In this document: in pieces, positions 54,502 through 62,999 of the stretch | How positions within the stretch are numbered: the first letter of the stretch is position 1 | Layout: each line of letters starts with the position of its first letter | Assembly (NCBI GenBank): GCA_965223305.1 | Contig: CBDCWT010000045.1 | Span: forward strand, 1 to 64,000 | Direction of reading: 5' to 3' | Origin: CBDCWT01 sp965223305 | GTDB taxonomy: Bacteria > Planctomycetota > Planctomycetia > Pirellulales > Pirellulaceae | DNA length: 64,000 bases | Translations under genes and position numbers: made by a program | The notes under the pieces: model-generated | Database searches by the model: none | Told to the model about the DNA's origin: nothing | Seen by the model: only the letters and a program-made list of their open reading frames with translations

Positions 54502-57333
54502 ATGGCTCCATTGGATCCAGGGCCCACACTGGTCGATCAGACGTCCTCGTCCGAGGCCAAAATCGCTCTCTTCCGCTCGCTCTTTCGTGGGCGGAACGAC
54601 GTCTACCCGCGACGCTTCGAGAGTCAGCGAACTGGCAAATCGGGATACGCACCGGCCTGCGGAAATGAATGGGTCACCGGTCTGTGCGAGAAACCACGGA
54701 TCAAGTGCGCGGATTGCATCAATCGCCGCTTTCTTCCGGTGACCGACGAGGTCATTCGCTGGCATCTTTCCGGCCAGGACGACGAGGGCCGCAACTTCGT
54801 GATGGGTGTCTATCCAATGTTGCTGGACGAGACATGCCTCTTCCTAGCGGCTGACTTTGATAAGGAGCATTGGCGTCAAGACGCACTGGCGTATCTACAA
54901 ACATGCGCCGAAATGGGCCTGCCAGCTGCACTGGAGCGATCGCGCAGCGGCAATGGTGGGCACGTGTGGCTTTTCTTCGAAGATGCGATTCCTGCCGGTC
55001 TGGCGCGCAGGCTTGGTTGCCACATTCTGACCGAGACGATGGAGCGGCGCCCCGATGTAGGTCTGGACTCGTATGACCGATTCTTTCCCAATCAGGACAC
55101 GCTCCCGCGGGGAGGTTTTGGCAATTTGATCGCGTTGCCTCTACAGAAGGCGGTCCGCCAAAGTGGCAACAGCGTTTTTCTGGACAACCAGTTGGTACCC
55201 CACTCAGACCAGTGGGCGTTCTTGGCAACCGTTCAGAAAATCAGTTTGTCGACCGCCGAGGATGTGGTCAGCGCGGCCCAGCGAAAAGGTCGCATTGTTG
55301 GCGTCCGTCTCGCCGTAGACGACGAGGAATCTGAACGGCCTTGGGAAATGCCGCCGTCCCGCACACCGCAGGCACCGTCAATCATTGAACCTGTGCCGAG
55401 CAAGCTAGAACTGATCGTCGCAAACGAAATCTACATCGCCAAGGACGCGTTACCGCCTGCTCTGCGCTACAGGCTTCTCTGCCTCGCCGCGTTTCAGAAT
55501 CCAGAATTCTACAAGGCGCAGGCAATGCGTCTGCCAACGTACGACAAACCGCGAATCATCGCTTGCGCGGAGGACCATCCGAATTACATTAGTTTGCCAC
55601 GCGGATGCCTGGATGATGTCGCCGAACTGTTATCGGACCTCAACATCAAACCAGTGTTACGCGACGAGCGCAATCACGGCACTCCGTTGACGGTCGCGTT
55701 CCACGGCCAGCTGGCGGAAAAACAGCAAGCAGCGGCTAACGCGCTGCTGGGTCACGACACTGGGGTCTTGGCCGCTACGACCGCGTTTGGCAAGACTGTG
55801 ATCGGTGCCTGGCTAATTGCACAACGGGGCGTCAACACATTGGTCCTGGTGCACCGCCGACAGTTGCTGGAACAATGGGTAGCCCGATTATCCGAGTTTC
55901 TCGGCGTTGACCCAAAGGATATCGGGCGGATCGGAGGAGGTAGAAGGAAGTCGACCGGTTCACTCGACGTGGCGACGATCCAAAGCTTAGTCAGGAAGGG
56001 TGTAGTTGATGACTGTGTCTGTGAGTACGGCCAACTAATCGTCGATGAGTGTCATCATCTGTCCGCCCGAAGTTTCGAGGAAGTGATTCGCCGGGCGAAG
56101 CCGAGGTACGTGACAGGATTGTCCGCCACGGTAATTCGTAAGGATGGTCTGCACCCAATCATCTTCATGCAATGCGGTCCAGTGCGGTTTCGAGTTGACG
56201 CGAAAGAACAGGCCGATGCTAGACCGTTCGATCACAAGGTGTATGTCTGTCCGACGCCGTTTCGCACCCACGATGTCGACGCCGACGATCCGCGAAGACA
56301 GTTTCACCAACTTTATGAACAACTTGTTGCAGACGAAGAAAGAAACCGCAGCATTTGCGAGAGGGTCTTATTGGCTGTAAACGATGGTCGGTCACCGATT
56401 GTGCTAACGGAACGGAATGACCATCTCGATAGGCTGGCAACGCTTCTTTCATCTGAATCCTTCGAACTGATTGTGTTGCGCGGAGGAATGGGAAAGAGGG
56501 AAACAGCGGCCACCATGGCTCGTTTGGAGTCGATTCCTGAGAATGAAGGACGAGTCCTGCTCGCAACGGGGCGCTACATCGGAGAGGGCTTCGACGATAG
56601 CCGGCTGGACACGCTCTTCTTGGCACTGCCTATCTCGTGGCGAGGAACCATCGCCCAATATGTCGGCAGACTTCATCGTCTGCACGATCGCAAGCGTGAA
56701 GTGCAAGTTTACGACTACGCCGACCTGAATGTGCCGATGCTGGAAAAGATGTTTAATCGACGCTGCAAAGGCTACGAAGCGGTCGGTTACAAGATCCTGA
56801 TGCCAGCGAGTGCGACGCCAGGCTGGCCGGTTGAGGTGGCATTGCCGGTCGACCTCGGTTGGAAGAACAACTACGCCGCCACTGTCCAAAGATTGGCACG
56901 TGACGGGGTCGATGATTCGCTGGCGAATCTGTTTCTTCACGCAACGCGTATAGTGCATCCGGAGGCGGAAGGTGAACACCGAGCAAGAAGTGCGACAGAG
57001 GCATTCTTATATCGTCGGCTGGAAACTCTGCCGGAAACCGCCGGACTGTTCCGTTTAAATGCTCAACTGCCGATCCCTTTTGATCCGACAGGCAACATGG
57101 AAGTGGATTTGCTGTGCTCGGAGAGTCGAATGGTGATTGAGTTGGACGGCGCACAACACCTCGGCGACGCTGACGCTTACCGCCGAGACCGACGAAAGGA
57201 CGCTGTGTTGCAAGAAAATGGATATATCGTCTTGCGATTCCTAGCCGAGGATGTTGGAAAGCAATTGGATTCCGTGCTCGACGCCATTCTAAGAACACTG
57301 TCGTTCCGCAAGAACACTACTCCAGAGCGATAG
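54502..57333 (+). CDS. Primase-helicase-nuclease of the TOTE conflict-system type
   Basis: A 943-residue three-part protein. An archaeo-eukaryotic primase domain (about 20-250) has the acidic motif FLAADFDKEHW, the histidine motif SGNGGHVWLFF and a cysteine cluster (CGNEW, CEK, CADC). An SF2 helicase (about 405-770) has Walker A AATTAFGKTVIGA, DECHH, GLSATV and the motif VI segment QYVGRLHRLHDRK. The C-terminus (about 840-940) is a PD-(D/E)xK/DUF559-like nuclease: MEVDLLCSESRMVIELDGAQH. Such fusions are described as TOTE conflict systems and are presumed anti-invader. The ATG at 54502 has GGAAG upstream; a GTG at 54421 would add 27 residues. It is the first cargo of module IV. Confidence 0.88.
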   Translation: MAPLDPGPTLVDQTSSSEAKIALFRSLFRGRNDVYPRRFESQRTGKSGYAPACGNEWVTGLCEKPRIKCADCINRRFLPVTDEVIRWHLSGQDDEGRNFVMGVYPMLLDETCLFLAADFDKEHWRQDALAYLQTCAEMGLPAALERSRSGNGGHVWLFFEDAIPAGLARRLGCHILTETMERRPDVGLDSYDRFFPNQDTLPRGGFGNLIALPLQKAVRQSGNSVFLDNQLVPHSDQWAFLATVQKISLSTAEDVVSAAQRKGRIVGVRLAVDDEESERPWEMPPSRTPQAPSIIEPVPSKLELIVANEIYIAKDALPPALRYRLLCLAAFQNPEFYKAQAMRLPTYDKPRIIACAEDHPNYISLPRGCLDDVAELLSDLNIKPVLRDERNHGTPLTVAFHGQLAEKQQAAANALLGHDTGVLAATTAFGKTVIGAWLIAQRGVNTLVLVHRRQLLEQWVARLSEFLGVDPKDIGRIGGGRRKSTGSLDVATIQSLVRKGVVDDCVCEYGQLIVDECHHLSARSFEEVIRRAKPRYVTGLSATVIRKDGLHPIIFMQCGPVRFRVDAKEQADARPFDHKVYVCPTPFRTHDVDADDPRRQFHQLYEQLVADEERNRSICERVLLAVNDGRSPIVLTERNDHLDRLATLLSSESFELIVLRGGMGKRETAATMARLESIPENEGRVLLATGRYIGEGFDDSRLDTLFLALPISWRGTIAQYVGRLHRLHDRKREVQVYDYADLNVPMLEKMFNRRCKGYEAVGYKILMPASATPGWPVEVALPVDLGWKNNYAATVQRLARDGVDDSLANLFLHATRIVHPEAEGEHRARSATEAFLYRRLETLPETAGLFRLNAQLPIPFDPTGNMEVDLLCSESRMVIELDGAQHLGDADAYRRDRRKDAVLQENGYIVLRFLAEDVGKQLDSVLDAILRTLSFRKNTTPER

Positions 57334-57588
57334 AAACGCGTGCCACCGGCTGTTTTTTTGCGATACATGATCCAGAAAAGCCCCAGACACGTCAGACGGC
57401 TGAGTTCCCAGACTATCACTGATGAACTGCCGGGTACTGCCGAGGACGAACCGCCAGCGTGCCGACCCACGGCAACCCAGGTACTGAGGGACGAGCGGCC
57501 ATCGGATCGCCCAAGCAGACGGAGCAAGACGAGCAATTGAGAGCCACCGCTAGGTACGATAGAATACGACTTAGAGGCGGTCTCACCT
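57334..57588. other. Intergenic stretch
   Basis: No gene is supported between the primase-helicase gene and the small protein. It may hold a promoter for the HNH pair. Confidence 0.4.
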
Positions 57589-57957
57589 ATGTCAACAGTG
57601 GATGGAATCCTGGATGCCGTACGACAGCTATCCCCGGAGGAGCTGGTTGAGTTCGCTTCGCGCTTGTCGAGCTGGCAGGGTTGTGAGGCGTGGTCTGAGA
57701 TGAGCGAAGAGCGTTTGCTTGCCCATACCCGGATGAATCTAACGCCAGACCAGGGTCGCCGGCTAACTCAGTTGAGCGGGAAAAGCGAGCAGGATACGTT
57801 GACGGAGCAGGAACTGGCGGAGTACCGCGGATTAGCGCAGAGTGCCGAACGGATCGACGTATCTCGCGTCCAGGCGCTCGCTGAACTCTCCCGTCGCCGC
57901 GGCAAGTCGATTGAGACTGTGATGCAGGAAATCGGCTGGCGACGCGAAAGCGCATGA
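57589..57957 (+). CDS. Small protein preceding an HNH endonuclease
   Basis: A 122-residue helical, charged protein (ILDAVRQLSPEELVEFASRL; ALAELSRRRGKSIETVMQEIGW). It resembles small partners often found before HNH genes, possibly an antitoxin or specificity partner. It overlaps the HNH start by four bases (ATGA), so the two are coupled. Function not established. Confidence 0.65.
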   Translation: MSTVDGILDAVRQLSPEELVEFASRLSSWQGCEAWSEMSEERLLAHTRMNLTPDQGRRLTQLSGKSEQDTLTEQELAEYRGLAQSAERIDVSRVQALAELSRRRGKSIETVMQEIGWRRESA

Positions 57958-58493
57958 CGCGCAAAACCATTCCGCGAGCGACGCGGCGTGCAGTTCGCGA
58001 GCGTGCCAATCATCGCTGCGAATACTGTCAACATCCTGATACGTTTGCCTGTGGACCGTTCGCGTGCGAACACGTCCTCCCCCGTGTCGAGGGCGCCGGA
58101 GACAATATCGACGAACTCGCGTGGTCGTACGCAGCATGCAATGGTCACAAATACAAAAAGACTAAGCAACGTGACCCGATCAGCGGCCGACTCATCGCGT
58201 TGTTCAATCCTCGTCACCAACGTTGGGCGCGACACTTCCAGTGGAGCGACGACTCGCTGCTTGTAATCGGCCGCACGGCAACCGGTCGGGCGACCGTGGA
58301 AGCCCTGCAACTGAATCGAGCGGAACTAATCAACTTGAGGTTTGCGCTCTCGCGAATCGGTGAACACCGCCCACGAGTCGCTGACAGCTCGCGCACAACG
58401 AGAGTACCGCAATTCGCGGTGGTTCTTCATCAGCTTCTCGGCCACCCACAAAGAGCTGGTAGTATGTGTCGTCAAAGACACGCCTTTCCGTGA
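57954..58493 (+). CDS. HNH endonuclease
   Basis: The HNH fold is clear: the zinc ligands RCEYCQHPD, the catalytic core EHVLPRVEGAGDN, and AACNGHKYKKT. The remainder (ISGRLIALFNPR, HFQWSDD, IGRTATGRATVEALQLNR) is a typical C-terminal part. The usual end would be near SRIGEHRP (about 58370). The last 40 residues overlap an opposite-strand frame and look foreign, suggesting a recombination joint. It may be a DNase of the module IV defence cargo. Confidence 0.75.
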   Translation: MTRKTIPRATRRAVRERANHRCEYCQHPDTFACGPFACEHVLPRVEGAGDNIDELAWSYAACNGHKYKKTKQRDPISGRLIALFNPRHQRWARHFQWSDDSLLVIGRTATGRATVEALQLNRAELINLRFALSRIGEHRPRVADSSRTTRVPQFAVVLHQLLGHPQRAGSMCRQRHAFP

Positions 58494-58923
58494 ATACGAC
58501 GATACCATCGTCAGCGCTGTAGCCAGCCTCTGTTCGAATTCGAGCCGCGATACGGGAAGCTTCGTCATCCGAGATGGAACCAGGCGTCAAGAGCTGGTGC
58601 TCCAACTTGTGCCTTGGGCGAACACCGACGAATTCGATGTGATCTTGTACACCGTTCCATTTGCGCAATTGCTGCGCCTCACATTGAGTGAGGCGCAAGG
58701 TTAGCTTCGGTCTCGGATTGCGTGAGATCCCCCCCGCCGCCTGGGCTGCCCATCCCGCCTTCTTGATCCCGCCCCAAGATTCTTCAGAATCGGACCCCGC
58801 CCCCGTTTTTGCGCGCGTTGATCGTTGCTTGAATTTGTGCGGGAAAAGAGAAGGGGGGCGAACCGGACCGTCACCGATCACAGCGCGTCCCCCACTCAAA
58901 ATGCATGGTTCAAGGTATGACAA
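58330..58923 (-). CDS. Unrecognised protein, possibly truncated
   Basis: The middle of this 197-residue frame reads coherently (DHIEFVGVRPRHKLEHQLL, DDGIVVFTERRVFDDTYYQLFVGGREADEEPPRIAVLSL). The first 60 residues and the last 30 do not look conserved. It overlaps the end of the HNH frame on the other strand. I do not recognise a family; it may be a fragment left by a recombination event. Confidence 0.4.
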   Translation of the reverse strand: MSYLEPCILSGGRAVIGDGPVRPPSLFPHKFKQRSTRAKTGAGSDSEESWGGIKKAGWAAQAAGGISRNPRPKLTLRLTQCEAQQLRKWNGVQDHIEFVGVRPRHKLEHQLLTPGSISDDEASRIAARIRTEAGYSADDGIVVFTERRVFDDTYYQLFVGGREADEEPPRIAVLSLCASCQRLVGGVHRFARAQTSS

Positions 58924-59580
58924 CTGAGCAAGAAATCAAGGACCACACACTTCAAATTGAATCGGGCCAGCAGTTTTGCCACACGGAGGCCTGCCCGCAT
59001 TGTGCGGCTCAGCAGGAGTTCCGCCTTTACCAGCGACGGCGACGCACGTTTCGTCTAGTAATCGAACGCTGTGTCCGCGTTTTTCGCTCTTGGATCCTGC
59101 GGTTCAAGTGCCTGAACTGCGTGCGCACCTTCACCGACTACCCACCCTTTCGCCTTGCGTCACAAGCAGTTTGTCAGCCAGACGTTGCTCGATCGGGCGA
59201 AGGATTTCTTGGGCAGTCGGAAGTCCTATCGCCAGGCAGTCCGCCGGGACCAGCGAGCCCTCATTTATGACGATCGACAGGAGCATCCGCTGGCGCGGCA
59301 AGGGGCCGCACTGGCACATAGCACACTTTGGCGTTGGCTGCCCTGGCTGGGAGAGTTGACTCGGACGATCCAGGCCGCCGGGCAATTGATCTGCCAGAAA
59401 GATCCCCACAGCAGGCTGCATCGGCAAGTCATCCCGATCGATCCGCGCAAGTACCGCAGCGAGCCGCGGCGCATGCTCTTGGAAGAGGCGACTCGCATGC
59501 TGCTGGTCGAAGCGGCGTTTGCGGAGCATTTCGGCAAGAAGATCTTCCCCCGGTTTGCAACAGGTTGTGGGTGGCGATGA
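58905..59580 (+). pseudogene. DUF6431-like zinc-finger transposon protein, frameshifted
   Basis: The first frame (58905-59160) has a zinc-binding part CHTEACPHCAAQQEF and RFKCLNCVRTFTDYPPF. The next frame continues at about 59155 with LRHKQFVSQTLLDRAKDFLG and ends at 59580. A +1 shift at CCCTTTCGCC (about 59147) joins PPF to ALRHK exactly. Proteins of this kind are found at the head of similar transposon operons. A programmed +1 frameshift is possible, but a lost base or assembly error is simpler. Confidence 0.7.
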
Positions 59581-59630
59581 GCTAGATTCCCTTTCGCACG
59601 ATGCTTCAGTGTGTGAAAGGAGTCTCCGTG

Positions 59631-61210
59631 ATGCCCCAGCGGTCTGATCGCCACGAACAAGAGGCCGTTTTCTGGTGCTCCCTGTTGCAGCCGTTGATCT
59701 TGGAAGAGATTCCTCGCGAAGAGGCCGGTGCCCTTCTGCGCCAATTGGCTGAGACGGAGCAGTTGTTCCCCAATGGGCAGCGCAAAAAGCCGAGTCTGGC
59801 GACACTTTGGAGGAAGTGGAAGTTGTATCGCGAAGGAGGCTTCGAGGCCCTGCAGCGACGGCGGCGGAGCGACCGAGGCAAGCCGCGCAGCGTCAAACAA
59901 GAGGTCATCGATAAAGCGATCGAGCTGAAGAAGGATCAACCGCGACGCAGTGAGGAAACGATCAATCAGTTCTTGAATCGTGATTTCAAGACGACGTTGC
60001 CCAAGTCAACACTCTACCGGCACCTGAAAAAGGCGGGAGCCACTCGACTGAAGCTGGGGATTGCCCAGCAAAAAGTCCGCCGCCGCTGGACTCGTGATCA
60101 GAGCAATGCCCTCTGGGTCGGCGATTTCGAGGATGGGCCCTACGTGATCGACGGTGATCGCGCCAAGGAAACGCATTTCTCGGCGTTTATTGACTGCCAT
60201 AGCCGGTACGTTGTCGATGCCCGCTACTACAACAGCGAAAATCTCAACGTCCTGATCGATTGCTTGCTCCGCGCCTGGTCCAATCATGGGGCCAGCCGCG
60301 AATTGTACTTGGACAACGCCAAGATCTATCACGCCAATGCGCTGAAGACCGCCTGTCTGGCATTGAACATCAAGCTCCTGCACCGCGCCGTGGGCGATCC
60401 GCCGGGCGGTGGAGTCATCGAGCCGTTCTTCGAGACAGCCCAATCGCATTCGAGAGCGAAGTCCGTGCCGGCGAGATCCTGACACTGGAAAAACTCAATC
60501 AGGCGCTCTCCGCCTGGCTTGAGGTCAGTTACCACGAGCGAACGCATCGGGAAACTGGCCAGCCGCCGCGTCTACGCTACGAGGCCGACAAGCCCTTCAC
60601 TCGCTACGTCGACCTGCAACGCGTGCTGAAGTTCTTTCTCAAACGCGAAGACCGTCGCGTTGATCCAGATTTTTCCGACGTGCGGATCTCAGGACTCTTC
60701 TTTCGCGTCCATAAAGACTTTCGTCGCGACATGGTGGAAGTTCGCTACGACCCCTTCGGCGACTTGGAGAGCGTTCTGATCTACTCGCTCGACGGCGAGT
60801 ACTTGGGCACCGGCACGCGGCACGAGCGCGAGAAAGGAGAAGACGGGGCAAACCCAGCCAGCTCTCCACCTGCCAAAGCCAAACACAATTATCTCGACCT
60901 GCTGATTCAAAAACAGAAAGAAGCTATTGACCGCCGTGCCGGCGGAATCGACTACCAAGCGGTATTGGCCGCGGCTGATCGCCGCTGGCCGTTCATCGAG
61001 TTCGCCAAACAACTGGCCGCTTACCTGGGACGCAGCGGTGGCATCTCCGCCTTTCGGACGGACGAACTGGAATCTCTGCAGAAAGTTTACCAGCGGCTGA
61101 AGTTTCTCGACCCGGCTCTACTGGAAGCTGCCTGCGCCCAGGCCCAGCAGCGGTCGATCGCCGAAATCGTCTTTCTCTTGCAACGCCTTCATGACCAAAG
61201 GAGAAGCTGA
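59631..61210 (+). pseudogene. Mu-like DDE transposase, frameshifted
   Basis: Start MPQRSDRHEQ; the frame is open from 59601. An N-terminal HTH region leads to the DDE core: ALWVGDFEDGPYVIDGDR, ELYLDNAKIYHANAL and GGGVIEPFFETAQS. At about 60430-60460 the frame changes and continues FESEVRAGEILTLEKLNQAL and the C-terminal Mu-type beta-barrel (PDFSDVRISGLFFRVHKDF). The joined product would be about 526 residues. It ends at 61210 overlapping the ATPase start. Confidence 0.78.
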
Positions 61211-62001
61211 TGTTTCTGACGCACTTCAAGTTCACCTCACAGCCATTCGCCGAACGTGTTTCCGCGGACGCGTTGTGGCAAGATGATCGCATGCAGCAAG
61301 GCCTCTCGCGGTTGCGGTACGTGGCCGAACACGCCACGCTCGCGCTGGTAACCGGGAGTAGCGGTGTGGGAAAGAGCGCCTTGTTGAAGCGGTTCTTGCA
61401 CGAGTTGGCTGGGCCCACGTGGCAACCCGTGTACCTGCACCTCACGCACTTGCCGGCTGCCGGGTTGCTGAAGCTACTGGTTGGCAAGTTGGGTGAAGTC
61501 CCCCGACGTGGCAAGGATCGCTTGTTCGAGCAGATCTTGGACAAGGCTCGCCAGGCAGAAGGAGCGTTGCTGGTGATCCTTGACGAGGCCCACCTTCTCG
61601 ACACCGACGCCTTGACGGACATTCGCCTGTTAATCAGCTCGGCACTCGATGACGCGCCTCCCTTGAAGCTCGTGCTCGTCGGACAGGACCCCTTACGCCA
61701 CACGCTACGTCAATCGTCGCAGGCTGCGCTGCTCAGTCGGATTGGCGTCCGATATCACCTCTCGCCGCTGAATAAAGCGCAGACCGCATCGTACATCGAC
61801 TTTCAACTCAAACAGGCGGGCGGCTCCGACAAGTTGTTCGAGGATTCGACCAAGTCCTTGATCCACGACTACAGCGGCGGAATCCCCCGTCAAATCAACA
61901 ACCTCGCGACCGCCAGTCTGCTGTTGGCTTCTGCCGAGAATGCACCGCGGGTAAGCGAGTCGATCCTCCAGCAGACCTTCCACGAATTCCAAATGCCATG
62001 A
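61210..62001 (+). CDS. ExeA/TniB-like AAA ATPase
   Basis: A 263-residue AAA+ ATPase with Walker A TGSSGVGKSALLKRF, Walker B LLVILDEAHLL and sensor-like LVLVGQDPLRHTL. It begins FLTHFKFTSQPFAERVSAD, the ExeA-type start. It would act like MuB/TnsC/TniB in choosing a target for the transposase. It shares one base with the transposase stop (TGATG). Confidence 0.9.
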   Translation: MFLTHFKFTSQPFAERVSADALWQDDRMQQGLSRLRYVAEHATLALVTGSSGVGKSALLKRFLHELAGPTWQPVYLHLTHLPAAGLLKLLVGKLGEVPRRGKDRLFEQILDKARQAEGALLVILDEAHLLDTDALTDIRLLISSALDDAPPLKLVLVGQDPLRHTLRQSSQAALLSRIGVRYHLSPLNKAQTASYIDFQLKQAGGSDKLFEDSTKSLIHDYSGGIPRQINNLATASLLLASAENAPRVSESILQQTFHEFQMP

Positions 62002-62011
62002 GGGGGATGCC

Positions 62012-62308
62012 ATGGGCAAGTACTTCACCCGCGAGCTGCTCTATCGCTTGCGCAACGAAATCGCGATTCCCGACTTGCTGACTCATCTGAACTGGCCTCA
62101 CAAACGTCGCGAAGGACGTTTCGTGTTCCTCTGCCCGCACTGCGGCGAGTTCTTGTCAGCCGTCAACTCTCGAACCAATCTGGGGCGATGCTTCGCCTGC
62201 GAACGCAACTTCAACCCTATCGACCTCACCATGTTGATCCAGAAGGTCGACTTCGTTACCGCCGTTCACTACCTCGAACCACATCTGCCATCGAACGTCT
62301 CGCGATGA
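62012..62308 (+). CDS. CHC2-type primase zinc-finger protein
   Basis: A 98-residue protein that is only a CHC2-like zinc finger. The ligand pairs are CPHCGEF and CFACERNF, in the DnaG-type arrangement IDLTMLIQKVDFVTAVHYL. There is no primase core. It follows the ATPase by 10 bp, so it probably binds transposon DNA or targets replication structures. Confidence 0.85.
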   Translation: MGKYFTRELLYRLRNEIAIPDLLTHLNWPHKRREGRFVFLCPHCGEFLSAVNSRTNLGRCFACERNFNPIDLTMLIQKVDFVTAVHYLEPHLPSNVSR

Positions 62309-62387
62309 CATTCCGGGACACGGATGTCCCCTCCTTCTTTCCACCCTTCACGCCAAACCGCTGACCCGCTCCGTCACCAAGTACGGT

Positions 62388-62442
62388 TCAAATAATCCGA
62401 CACGCTGCGCCTCAAATAATCTGGACCCAGCCTCAAATAATC
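62388..62442. repeat. Three direct repeats at the transposon right end
   Basis: TCAAATAATC begins at 62388, 62412 and 62433, within the longer CCTCAAATAATCTGG in the last two. Spacing of 24 and 21 bp suits transposase-binding sites on one face of the helix, as at ends of Tn7-like elements. Confidence 0.7.
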
Positions 62443-62999
62443 TGGGACCTAGCACGCAATAGTTCCGCCAAGTGTTTCTCAAAATCGAGGTGCAAATGTA
62501 CGAGCGCGATTTGAGAGCCCATAACCATCCGAGCCTGTAGGCGAATTGTCTAGGTGTCGACTATGGTCAGCTAAAGACCAAGGTCACGAGGCGGCGGACA
62601 ATCAGGACACTTCTTGACCGTGTTGAGCGTCTCGCTAGTGTGGCCGACTCGCTGCAGTGACCGAACTAGAATTAGATCCTACCGTGACAGAAAGCCCTCG
62701 AAACACATTGGGGTGCGACCCCAGACGTAAGTCTGGATTGTGGTTGTGCGAATGTCGTACTTCGACCACCCGTTTGCAAGTGCGCCACGGGCCGTGCGCA
62801 AAAATCCGTCAGTGAAACTGACCGGCGCTCAGTGTGGCAAGTTTCCGCTGTGTGACGCAGCGCCTCGGGAAACCGACATTCGGATCCCTGCGGTGGCGTC
62901 CTGAATGTCATGGGGCGTTCTCACCTGTGCATGAACGGCGGGCCGCGAATGGGCTATCCGAGGGGGCTGGTCGCAAGCAGAACTCCACCGCCGCTTTTT
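62443..62999. other. Non-coding stretch after the transposon
   Basis: No gene is supported. Short frames on either strand lack coherent sequence. A transposon end or a terminator of the radical SAM gene may lie here. Confidence 0.4.

Larger units (their letters stand above)
58905..62308 (+). mobile_element. Four-gene Mu/Tn7-like transposon
   Basis: In order: DUF6431-type zinc-finger protein, DDE transposase, ExeA/TniB-like ATPase, CHC2 zinc-finger protein, all on the plus strand and mostly overlapping or abutting. Downstream, three direct repeats TCAAATAATC at 62388, 62412 and 62433 look like a transposase-binding end. A matching left end was not found, so the left boundary is uncertain. The first two genes carry single frameshifts. 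Confidence 0.75.

Noticed and set aside
58342..58704. Plus-strand frame after the HNH gene
   Set aside because: It overlaps a minus-strand frame with more coherent sequence and shows no recognised motif. It was left out, although neither strand is certain.
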